Source: an uncultured Christensenella sp.
GTDB taxonomy: Bacteria; Bacillota; Clostridia; Christensenellales; Borkfalkiaceae
Reading direction: 5' to 3'
Assembly (NCBI GenBank): GCA_910583855.1
Contig: CAJTYL010000002.1
Coordinates: 122,977-186,976, forward strand
Length of the DNA: 64,000 bases
The position numbers and the translations under genes are program-made. The notes under the pieces were generated by a model. The model searched no databases and had not been told where the DNA came from. It saw nothing but the letters and a program-made list of their open reading frames with translations. Positions 1 to 7,600 of the stretch are shown here, one piece after another. Every line of letters starts with the position of its first letter. Within the stretch, counting starts at the first letter, position 1.

Positions 1-1364
1 TGCAGTCCGTAACGGCGGCGGAAAGCGAATATTCGGCTTACAACCAGTCGGTCGAAGAATTAAAGCTCAGGCTTTCGGGTCTCGATACCGAATACACCGA
101 CGTAACGCAGGGCGAAAGCAACCTTTCGCAACAGACAAACCAAGCTTCCTCGGCGATGGACAATATGAGCGAAGAGTTCAATAAAATGCGCGAAGAGCGT
201 ATGGAAAAGCTGGACAAGCTTAACGGACTACGCGTCGAAATCGCCTCGCTTGAAAGCGCCGTCAAATCCTCGGCTGAAACAATCGCCCGCCTCGAAAGCG
301 AAAAGCAGGGGCTGTATCAGAAGATTGAAAAGACTAACGCGGCTATCCCCGAAATCAAAAAGGAGATCGAAGCGTTGAACGCACAGGCTGAAAAGACCGC
401 TTTGACCGAGGAAGAGCAAAGGGTCGTCAACGACCTGCGCAGACAGATTCAGGAAGTTACCGAGTCAAAGAACGCCTTGAACGAGCGTATCAAAAAGGGC
501 GACATCGACAGGCTTGAAAGTATAGAAGAGCGTGAAAAACTCGTTGAAAAGTCGCATAACCTCGATATGGCGTTGACTAAGATTGACAGCGATTTGGAGT
601 ATCTCCGCCAGCGTATCGAAGAAGAATACGGCGAGGATTACGAGGGTTGCTTGAAGTACAAGGAAGAGGATTACGACGTTTCCACCGCAAACTCCCAGAT
701 TTCCAACTGTAAGCGCCAACTCACTATGCTCGGCGCAATCAACCATAACGCGGTTGAAGAATACGAAGAGTTGTCAACCCACTACGATAAAATGGTGACG
801 GACAAGGACGATTTGGAGAAGGCGATTGCCGATTTGAACACCGCTCTCGACGACATTCGCGCGGAAATGCTCAAGATATTCGACGAGGGCTTCAACATAA
901 TCAACGAAAACTTCAAACGTACCTTCAAAGAACTGTTCGGAGGCGGCAAGGCGGAGCTTCAGCTCGACTATACCGACTGTGACGACCCCTTGAACGCAGG
1001 CGTTGAAATCGTTGCTTGTCCCCCCGGAAAGAAGCTCTCCAAAATCTCCCTTTTATCAGGCGGCGAGCGCGCGCTTACAGCAATAGCAATTCTGTTTGCG
1101 ATTATAGGAATGCGCCCCATGCCGTTCTGCGTTCTCGACGAAATCGAAGCCGCGCTCGACGAAGCGAACGTTGCAAGATACGCAAAGTATTTGAAGAAGT
1201 TCGCGTCCGATACGCAGTTTATCGTCATCACTCACCGTAAGCCCACAATGGAAAGCGCGGATATACTTTTCGGCGTAACTATGGAGGAAAAGGGCGTATC
1301 AAAAGTCGTATCCGTCAAACTTTCCGAGGTTGCGGAGAAGCTCGGCGGCGACACGATAATGTAA
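1..1364 (+). CDS. smc: Chromosome segregation ATPase SMC, C-terminal part (5' end outside window)
   Basis: The reading frame is open from base 3, so the gene starts upstream of the window; about 453 C-terminal residues are visible. The first ~290 are charged, heptad-like coiled coil (second arm of the SMC hairpin). The rest is the C-terminal ATPase lobe: ABC signature LLSGGERAL near 1060-1085, Walker B FCVLDEIEAALDEAN near 1125-1165 and the H-loop VITHRK near 1222-1240. SMC dimers with ScpA/ScpB load at origins and compact sister chromosomes. The next gene is ftsY on the same strand, a common neighbour of smc in Bacillota, which supports chromosomal rather than plasmid context. The ATG at 156 is internal and not a start. 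Identification is firm; only the truncation limits it. Confidence 0.96.
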   Translation, partial: QSVTAAESEYSAYNQSVEELKLRLSGLDTEYTDVTQGESNLSQQTNQASSAMDNMSEEFNKMREERMEKLDKLNGLRVEIASLESAVKSSAETIARLESEKQGLYQKIEKTNAAIPEIKKEIEALNAQAEKTALTEEEQRVVNDLRRQIQEVTESKNALNERIKKGDIDRLESIEEREKLVEKSHNLDMALTKIDSDLEYLRQRIEEEYGEDYEGCLKYKEEDYDVSTANSQISNCKRQLTMLGAINHNAVEEYEELSTHYDKMVTDKDDLEKAIADLNTALDDIRAEMLKIFDEGFNIINENFKRTFKELFGGGKAELQLDYTDCDDPLNAGVEIVACPPGKKLSKISLLSGGERALTAIAILFAIIGMRPMPFCVLDEIEAALDEANVARYAKYLKKFASDTQFIVITHRKPTMESADILFGVTMEEKGVSKVVSVKLSEVAEKLGGDTIM

Positions 1365-1373
1365 GACGTTCAC

Positions 1374-1407
1374 AAATGTTTTGCGCTATTCTGTGCGCAA
1401 AACATTT
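1374..1407. repeat. Dispersed palindrome, copy 1
   Basis: Perfect 13-bp arms (aaatgttttgcgc / gcgcaaaacattt) around an 8-nt loop, directly after smc. No T-tract follows, so it is a weak terminator candidate at best. An inverted, slightly degenerate copy sits at 15005-15042 in front of giant gene 2, which points to a dispersed repeat family rather than a gene-specific signal. Confidence 0.7.
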
Positions 1408-1512
1408 CGTGCGCGAGCGCAGTTAGGTGCAGGTATGCACAAATCGAGTGTGCTAATCCCAAAATGTGATATTGGGTCGCGCCGTTAATTATTTAAAAAA
1501 TCAAGGTAATTT

Positions 1513-2409
1513 ATGGGCATATTTTCAAAATTCAAAAACGCGCTTAAAAAGACGAGGGAGGGGCTTTCAAACGCCCTTTCGGGTCTGTTTTCAAGGAATA
1601 AAATCGGCAACGACTTTTACGACGGGCTTGAAGAAATTTTAATCGGCGCGGACATATCCGTGACGACGGCGGAGGAAATCGTAGACGAAATCCGCGCGGA
1701 AGCCAAGCACGATAAAATAAAGGATAAAGAGTTTGTAACCGACCTTTTAAAGGACGTTCTGGAAGAGAAGCTTACAGAAGCTGACGTGCCCGAAATCAAG
1801 TATCCCGCAGTCATAATGCTCGTGGGGGTTAACGGAGTGGGCAAGACGACGACCGTCGGCAAGCTTGCAAATTACTTCCTGTCCAAGGGCAAAACGGTCA
1901 CGGTTGCAGCGGCGGATACCTTCCGTGCGGCTGCCGCCGACCAACTCACCGTTTGGGCGGAGCGCGCCAAGGTGAGAATAGTAAAGCACGAAGAAGGCAG
2001 CGACCCTTCCGCCGTGGTTTTCGACGCGCTGACTTCGGCAAAGGCTAAGGGGACGGACGTCGTTATAATAGATACGGCGGGCAGACTTCACGTCAAAGCG
2101 CACCTTATGGAAGAGCTTAAAAAGATGTCGCGCGTGGTCGCGCGGGAATGCCCGACCGCAAACTTCTACAAGCTTTTGATTCTTGACGCAACCACGGGCA
2201 ACAACGCAATTTCGCAGGCTGAGATTTTTAACGAAGCGGTTGATTTGGACGGAATAGTCTTAACAAAGCTCGACAGCTCGGCAAAGGGCGGCTTCGTCAT
2301 TTCTCTTTGCAGCGAACTTCAAATTCCCGTCGTTTTCGCGGGCGTCGGCGAAAAGATAGACGATTTGGAGCTTTTTAATCCTGAAGACTTTATCGACGCA
2401 ATATTATAA
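1513..2409 (+). CDS. ftsY: Signal recognition particle receptor FtsY
   Basis: SRP receptor GTPase that docks Ffh-ribosome complexes at the membrane for co-translational insertion. At 298 aa it is the short form: an N-terminal amphipathic helix and N domain (residues ~1-95) followed by the G domain. Visible G motifs are GVNGVGKTT (~105-113), the DTFRAAAADQL insertion-box region, DTAGR (G3), LTKLD (G4) and a C-terminal glycine-rich GVGEKIDDLE. The long acidic A domain of E. coli FtsY is absent, as is usual in Bacillota. The start ATG is preceded by aaggt. It lies 148 bp after smc on the same strand and is followed by a strong hairpin terminator at 2557-2593. Confidence 0.97.
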   Translation: MGIFSKFKNALKKTREGLSNALSGLFSRNKIGNDFYDGLEEILIGADISVTTAEEIVDEIRAEAKHDKIKDKEFVTDLLKDVLEEKLTEADVPEIKYPAVIMLVGVNGVGKTTTVGKLANYFLSKGKTVTVAAADTFRAAAADQLTVWAERAKVRIVKHEEGSDPSAVVFDALTSAKAKGTDVVIIDTAGRLHVKAHLMEELKKMSRVVARECPTANFYKLLILDATTGNNAISQAEIFNEAVDLDGIVLTKLDSSAKGGFVISLCSELQIPVVFAGVGEKIDDLELFNPEDFIDAIL

Positions 2410-2421
2410 TCCGCTTCTCAT

Positions 2422-2476
2422 TGTCATTCTGAGTGAAACGAAGAATCTTAGGGATATTTCTCTGTCGCTCAATATG
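2422..2476. repeat. Dispersed repeat (CATTCTGAG...GAAGAATC type), copy 1
   Basis: The segment from tgtcattctgag to ctcaatatgac has a close copy at 13249-13305, in front of the avd gene, and a related 3' portion in the longer repeats at 20942-21036 and 39009-39103. It is non-coding and intergenic in every case. This looks like a chromosomal interspersed repeat; function unknown. Confidence 0.75.
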
Positions 2477-2505
2477 ACCGATAGTTTTCCCCGTGTCATT
2501 TCGTA

Positions 2506-2593
2506 CCCCGTTATTTAAGCCATATTTGGGGGTCTACCTTAAAAACAAGCAAATAAGCAGCGCGGCGATAAATTATCGCCGCGCTGCCTTTTT
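2506..2593 (+). terminator. Conserved intergenic element ending in a strong terminator, copy 1
   Basis: The intrinsic terminator has 14-bp perfect arms 2557-2570 / 2574-2587 (gcagcgcggcgata) with an aat loop and T-tract 2589-2593. The 50 bases before it (accccgttattt...ttggggg, then a run of A and aaataag) match the segment 10874-10976 in order and spacing. The whole unit therefore appears to be a repeated cassette as well as the ftsY terminator. Confidence 0.75.
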
Positions 2594-2710
2594 AAAGAAC
2601 TTATTAACTTCAAGCGCCCCGATTATAAATCGTCAACGTCCTGCACGGGCTTGCCGCCGTCAATAGGCGTACCCGTATAGCTGCCGTTGGGGTCGTAACA
2701 ATCCTTAAAG

Positions 2711-2836
2711 TTATTTACTCGTTTTCGTGCTGTTTTTGCCACAACCCTTACCGCCGCAGTTCTTTACGCTCTTGCTTTCGCTCTGCTTACCGCAAGATTT
2801 GGTGTTAGTCTTGTTGTTTTCGTTGGTCTTTCTCAT
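2711..2836 (-). CDS. Small Lys/Asn/Cys-rich protein coupled to rubrerythrin; probably frameshifted
   Basis: A 41-codon frame (MRKTNENNKTNTKSCGKQ..., three Cys) begins with an ATG that overlaps the rubrerythrin stop codon (ATGA), with aaaggag 6-7 nt upstream; translation is therefore probably coupled. It stops at 2711. In the +1 frame just past its end, coding continues to a stop at 2623-2625 with the sequence NNFKDCYDPNGSYTGTPIDG followed by GKPVQDVDDL, which looks like a real C-terminus. Removing one base in the A-run near 2725 would join both parts into a protein of about 70 aa. Either the gene is broken, the assembly has an indel, or there is programmed frameshifting. Function unknown; my recollection of similar small Clostridia proteins is vague. 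Confidence 0.55.
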   Translation of the reverse strand: MRKTNENNKTNTKSCGKQSESKSVKNCGGKGCGKNSTKTSK

Positions 2837-3429
2837 ATTTTCTCCTTTTCAAACGGAATATGCAACTCAACGTAGCCTTGACTTGACTGGCAAAGCGGAC
2901 ACACGTTCCACGCTTTGGTAGAGGTATGCATATACCCGCACTCGCTACAAACGTAGAGAATAGGGGTCTCGTTACTGAACAGTACGCCTTTTTTGAAGGC
3001 TTCGTGCAAGTAACGGAAAACCATTTCATGCCTGACTTCTACTTGTGCAACAAGCTTGAAAAGGTTAGCAATATCCTTAAAACCTTCTTCTTCCGCATCT
3101 TTCTGGAACGCAGGATAAATAACCTGATGTTCTTTTCTTTCGTCGTCTGCCGCAAGCATCAAACTCTCGGCAATGTCGCCGCTGTGAAAGGGATAACCTG
3201 CATTCAGGTCGATGTTTTCAAGGTATTCGCCGCGTTTATTAAGTTCTTCAAAGAATCTTCTTGCGTGTTCCGTTTCGTTGTGTGCAAGAACCTTGATAGT
3301 GTCCGCAAGCGTGTAGTATCCCTGTGCCGTCGCAGCCTGTGCGATAAGCTGGTATCTCATTCCCGCTTGCGATTCGCCTGCAAAACTTCTTGCTAAATTA
3401 TTGTAAGTCTTGGTTTTGTCAAATTGCAT
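2833..3429 (-). CDS. rbr: Rubrerythrin (ferritin-like diiron domain plus rubredoxin domain)
   Basis: Non-haem iron peroxidase that reduces hydrogen peroxide in anaerobes. The start chosen is MQFDKTKTYNN, with ggagga 8 nt upstream; the frame continues further upstream but without a ribosome site. The 198 residues comprise an N-terminal ferritin-like helical bundle carrying the diiron ligands (GESQAGMRY, HNETEHARRF, DDERKEH, QVEVRHEM) and a C-terminal rubredoxin-like zinc-ribbon fold with two CxxC knuckles (CSECGY and CPLC). Its length and domain order match classical rubrerythrins. It overlaps the small Cys-rich frame at its 3' end by 4 nt, so the two are one operon. The 3430-3512 interval to the divergent kinase-like gene should hold its promoter. 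Confidence 0.95.
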   Translation of the reverse strand: MQFDKTKTYNNLARSFAGESQAGMRYQLIAQAATAQGYYTLADTIKVLAHNETEHARRFFEELNKRGEYLENIDLNAGYPFHSGDIAESLMLAADDERKEHQVIYPAFQKDAEEEGFKDIANLFKLVAQVEVRHEMVFRYLHEAFKKGVLFSNETPILYVCSECGYMHTSTKAWNVCPLCQSSQGYVELHIPFEKEKI

Positions 3430-3512
3430 AACTTTCCTCCGTGTACAAATATCTTGCGCAAGACTGCGCCCGATATTCAAAAAGCCGCATACCATATTTT
3501 GTAAAACCCGTA

Positions 3513-3540
3513 TTGACATTTCCAAATAAGAGTGTAAAAT
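3513..3540 (+). promoter_or_regulatory. Sigma-70-type promoter, apparently leaderless
   Basis: TTGACA at 3513-3518, 16-nt spacer, TAAAAT at 3535-3540. The start ATG of the next gene is at 3547, exactly where transcription would begin, and there is no Shine-Dalgarno sequence. The transcript is therefore predicted to be leaderless. Confidence 0.7.
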
Positions 3541-3546
3541 AAAAGT

Positions 3547-4137
3547 ATGAACAAAATTATCACTGTATCCCGACAGTTCGGCAGCGGCGGAAGAACCATC
3601 GGCAAACTCACGGCAGAACGGCTGGGCATTCCCTGCTACGACCACGAATTTATCGAAGAAGTAGCAAAAAGCTGCGGCTTTGCGAAAGAATATATCGAAG
3701 CCCACGGCGAATACTCCGACAGCGGCAATTTGCTCGGTCGCATATTCAAAAGCGCTAACCGCTTTGATAATTTAAGTAATCAGGACAAAATCTGGATAGA
3801 ACAGCGCAAGATTATTCTAAAAATTGCGGAAGAGCCATGCGTGATAGTCGGGCGTTGCGCCGACTATATTCTGAGAGATAGGGACGACGTTTTAAACGTT
3901 TTTATCCACGCCGACGATAAATTCCGCGCCGAACGCATCGTAAGTTTATACGGCGAAAAGCCCGATAAGCCCGAAAAAAGATTAAGAGATAAGGACAGAA
4001 GAAGGGCGGCGTATTATAAGGATTATACCGAAACGGAGTGGGGCGTGGCTTCCAATTACCACTTGGCGTTGGACAGCGGCAAGCTCGGTATCGATTCGTG
4101 CGTGAATATTCTCGTCGGCGTATACAATAATAAATAA
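3547..4137 (+). CDS. Cytidylate kinase-like family protein
   Basis: This 196-aa protein matches the cytidylate-kinase-like family common in Clostridia. The N-terminus MNKIITVSRQFGSGGRTIGK carries a P-loop variant (GSGGRTIGK). It is followed by LAERLGIPCYDHEFI (helix and the typical YD motif), VIVGRCADYIL (~residue 98), and a basic RDKDRRRAAYYKDYTETEWG lid segment. True CMP kinases have a fuller NMP-binding insert, so the substrate is uncertain. The gene stands alone, is divergent from rubrerythrin, has its own promoter and is followed by a strong terminator. No ribosome binding site is visible, in line with a leaderless message. Confidence 0.85.
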   Translation: MNKIITVSRQFGSGGRTIGKLTAERLGIPCYDHEFIEEVAKSCGFAKEYIEAHGEYSDSGNLLGRIFKSANRFDNLSNQDKIWIEQRKIILKIAEEPCVIVGRCADYILRDRDDVLNVFIHADDKFRAERIVSLYGEKPDKPEKRLRDKDRRRAAYYKDYTETEWGVASNYHLALDSGKLGIDSCVNILVGVYNNK

Positions 4138-4150
4138 CCCTGTAATAAGC

Positions 4151-4186
4151 AAAAGCCGCCCGCGCTAAACCGCGCGGGCGGCTTTT
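4151..4186 (+). terminator. Intrinsic terminator of the cytidylate-kinase-like gene
   Basis: Perfect 15-bp arms 4151-4165 / 4172-4186 (aaaagccgcccgcgc) with a 6-nt loop; the flanking A and T runs make it usable in both directions. Confidence 0.85.
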
Positions 4187-4201
4187 CTTCACAACAATAA
4201 A

Positions 4202-4245
4202 GCCCTCCCCCTTATACGTGAGGGGGGGCAGGGGTGAGGGTGAAC
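4202..4245. repeat. Dispersed G-rich repeat, copy 1
   Basis: ccctcccccttatacgtgag followed by a G-run and caggggtgagggtg. Nearly the same sequence occurs at 14934-14985 upstream of giant gene 2. Non-coding. The rest of 4246-4340 shows no gene. Confidence 0.7.
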
Positions 4246-4360
4246 GGTGGATAAGGTCAATAAAACCGTAAGCCTATTTGTTTGCCTGTTTTTCCGTTCC
4301 CTATTCCATATCCCCCATACCCCCCTAAAAAAAGGCATAAAAAAAGCCCGCAAATCGGGC

Positions 4361-4552
4361 AAAAAAAAGTACACCTATTAATATATTAGGTGTATTTTTT
4401 TTGGCGTTTTTGGCAGTTTTTGGCTATATATGCATATATTAGTGTAAATAAAAATATTTAAAACACCCCGCAATATGCTTGACTTAACCGAAAATTAGTG
4501 ATAGTATATGGGTAGAAAAAGTACATCAATTATATTAATAGGTGTATTTTTT
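4361..4552. promoter_or_regulatory. Putative invertible promoter segment, locus 1 (ON orientation)
   Basis: Two near-palindromic sites, 4361-4402 and 4516-4552, share the outer half gtacacctattaatata in inverted orientation. Between them is one promoter: TTGACT 4479-4484, 17-nt spacer, TAGTAT 4502-4507, preceded by the tagtgata motif. It points right, into the giant gene at 4605. The promoter-side inner half-site reads gtacatcaat, and the distal inner flank is T-rich with ttggc repeats. The same two inner flanks occur in swapped positions at locus 2, which is direct evidence that such segments exist in both orientations. Upstream, gcccgcaaatcgggc with flanking A-runs (4346-4368) would terminate leftward transcripts. 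Confidence 0.8.
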
Positions 4553-4604
4553 CAATAAAATTTTTAGCCTTAAAAATCACGGTTTATAAGGAGAAAATGA
4601 AACT

Positions 4605-7600
4605 ATGAAAAGGAAAGTAAATTCAAGAACTTTAACGCTTATTTTATTGATTGGTGCCCTGATATGTGCCGTTTTCGCGGGTTTGGCGTTTGCAAATCTG
4701 TTTGATTCTAAAAGCAAAAACGTAGATACTGCAAGCGCAGTATCTAGTTTAACTAGACCTTATTGGGATTCAAGTAATTCAAGTTTAGGAACTATTACTA
4801 CCAGTACGTTCTCCAAAGATACGATTGTAATACCTAAATCGTCATCTGCTAGAACGCTTACTATTGGCGGTTGGAATGCACTACAGTATGCTGTAACTGT
4901 ATCGGCGAGCGGTGGTATTTCTGTTAGCGGTGATACCGTAACAATTCCTGCAAATTTTAGTACGACTAGTGCTACTATTACTTTTACGATTAAGCAAACT
5001 TATAATTACAATTGGTCCTCAGGGGCTGGTACATCTCCCGCGTGGTTGTACATAAAACTTGAAACTCGTATTCCTGTGCCGACTTTACTGAGCACAAGTC
5101 GTGTTTGGTCGTCAAGGTCACAAACACTTTCGTTGTCATCTATAACGGGCATAATCGTTTCATCGCCTACTGGCTGGAACATCAGTAATACTACTGGTGT
5201 TATAACCATTCCGGCAAAGACGGCAGTCGGTTCTTATAGTATACTTGTGGGACCGGATGTGGATCAAGGATATAAATGGACTGATGGCACGACAACGGCT
5301 AAAACTCTTAAATTTTCTATAACAAAAGCCGGAGTTGCAACGCCGTGGCTTGAAACAAAAAAAGCTACTTGGTCAACAAGTGCTCAAACTTTTAAGCTTG
5401 GGGGCGATTTAACGTATGTGTCGGTAGGTTTGCCTGCCGGTTGGACGAGAAACGGAACAACGGTAACAATACCGGCAAATACGTCAGCCGGTAGCTACTC
5501 TATAATTTTTACCGCTGATTCAAACCATAACATTTATAACGGCAATAACCCAAATACGTTTATTTTTACAATTGAAAGGGCGGCAATAAGCACGCCTGCC
5601 TTATCGGCAAGCAGTAAAACCTGGTCGTCAAATTCGCAAACGGTTTCGCTTTCTACAGTAACTTACGTTTCTAATGTGGGGTTACCTTCGGGTTGGACGA
5701 GAAGCGGTTCAACTATTACCATACCCGCAAGCAAAGCCGTAGGCAGTTATAATATAGCTGTTACCCCCGACGGCAATCACTGTTGGTCGGGCGGAAGCAT
5801 TTCGCCAAAAAATCTTTCAATTTCAATAACACGTGCGGCAATAAGCGTGCCTACGCTAAGTAATACAAGTCTAGCTTTTTCAACAAGTTCTCAGACTTTT
5901 ACGCTATCGACTATGACTTACATAGCAAGCGTAGGCTTGCCTAATAGCAGTTGGTCAAGGAGCGGCACGACCGTTACGGTACCCGCTTCAACGCAAGTCG
6001 GTTCTTACAATTTAAGCGTAACGCCGGATAGCAATCACTGCTGGTCGGATAATTCTACTACTGCAAAAAATATAGCATTTGCGATAATCAAAGCCACGCC
6101 TACGGCAAATCCTACCGTGGCGGCAGGCACTTACGTTGCGGGCAATCCGCTGTCGTCGGTAGGAATATCAGGCACGGGCAGCGTGTCGGGCACGTTCTAT
6201 TGGACGGACCCGTCAACTATACTTTCTTTGGGTTCGGCAAAATACGAGTGGACGTTCGAGCCTGCGGATACCCACAACTATAACAACGTAACGGGCAACG
6301 CAATTGTTGCCGCGGTGGGTATGGACTACATAACGGTAACGGGCGCAAAGGTCAAATATAAGGCTTACGAATCGTTTACGCAGACGGGAATGGTTGTAAA
6401 CGCGGTAGCGGGCAGCACTTCGAGACCCGTAACGGGCTATACCTTGGATATACCGTATGCAGCGGACGACAGAAGCTATTTTCTCGTATCGGACAGCGGC
6501 TGCGAGGTGGTTATAACCTATTCGGAGGGCGGCAAGACCGCGACCGCAAAGCTCGTAATCACGGTAGAAAAAGCGGATTACGATATGTCGGGCGTAACCA
6601 TGGCGGACGATACCGTAACCTATGACGGCAACGCGCATTCCATAACCTATTCTGGCGAACTGCCCTCGGGTGTGCATTTCTCCAAATATACGTATAACGG
6701 CGAAGCGGTGACCGAAGTCACCAAAGCGGGAACTTACGCGGTAGCCGCGCAGTTCACGATAGACGACGCGGCAAACTACAACGTACCCGAGCTTACGGCA
6801 AGCCTTGTTATAAACAAAGCCGCGCCCACGGCAACGGTAAACGTGTTAAGCGGAACCTACTACGTAGGCGACGGACTTTCGGGCGTAGTTATTTCCGTAG
6901 GTGAAAGCAGCGTCGGCGGCTCTGTAAGTTGGACTAACGCAAACGGAACTATAACGGGTTTATCGGACAGCTACGGCTGGACCTTCGTACCCGTGGATAC
7001 GGACAACTATTTGACTGTAACTGGCGCGGCGCAGGTTATCGCCTGCTATAAGCTTACGGGCATAACCGTAACGGGCGCTAAAACTTCATATAAGGCTTAC
7101 GAAAGCTTCGATGCTACGGGCATGGTTGTCACCGCAAGCTACGCGGCGGGCAAAGTCGATACCGCAGTCACGGGCTATACGGTTGCTTACCCTACCGAAG
7201 GCGCAACGCACTTCATAATTTCGGACGACGGCAAAAGCGTGACTATAACCTATACCGAAAACGGCAAGACGGCGACGGCGCAAATTACTATAACCGTTAA
7301 CGCCAACGAGTACGATATGTCGGGCGTAAGTATGGACGATTTGACCGTAACCTACGATAAAGACTCGCATTCCATAACGGTAGAGGGAACTCTGCCCGAC
7401 GGCGTAACTGTAACGGGCTACACTTATAACGGCGTAGCGGGTACGGGCGCGACTAACGCGGGAACGTACGAGGTTGTTGCGGTAATAGCTATTGCCGACC
7501 CCGACAATTACAAAATACCTTCTCTTTCGGCAACCCTGACAATAAACAAAGCAACGGCAACGCTTGATGTTTCCGGCGTTAAGACGGACTACGTTTATAA

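Noticed and set aside
4597..4608. Three-codon frame overlapping the start of giant gene 1
   Set aside because: Only 3 nt from the Shine-Dalgarno sequence, too close for efficient initiation; probably chance.
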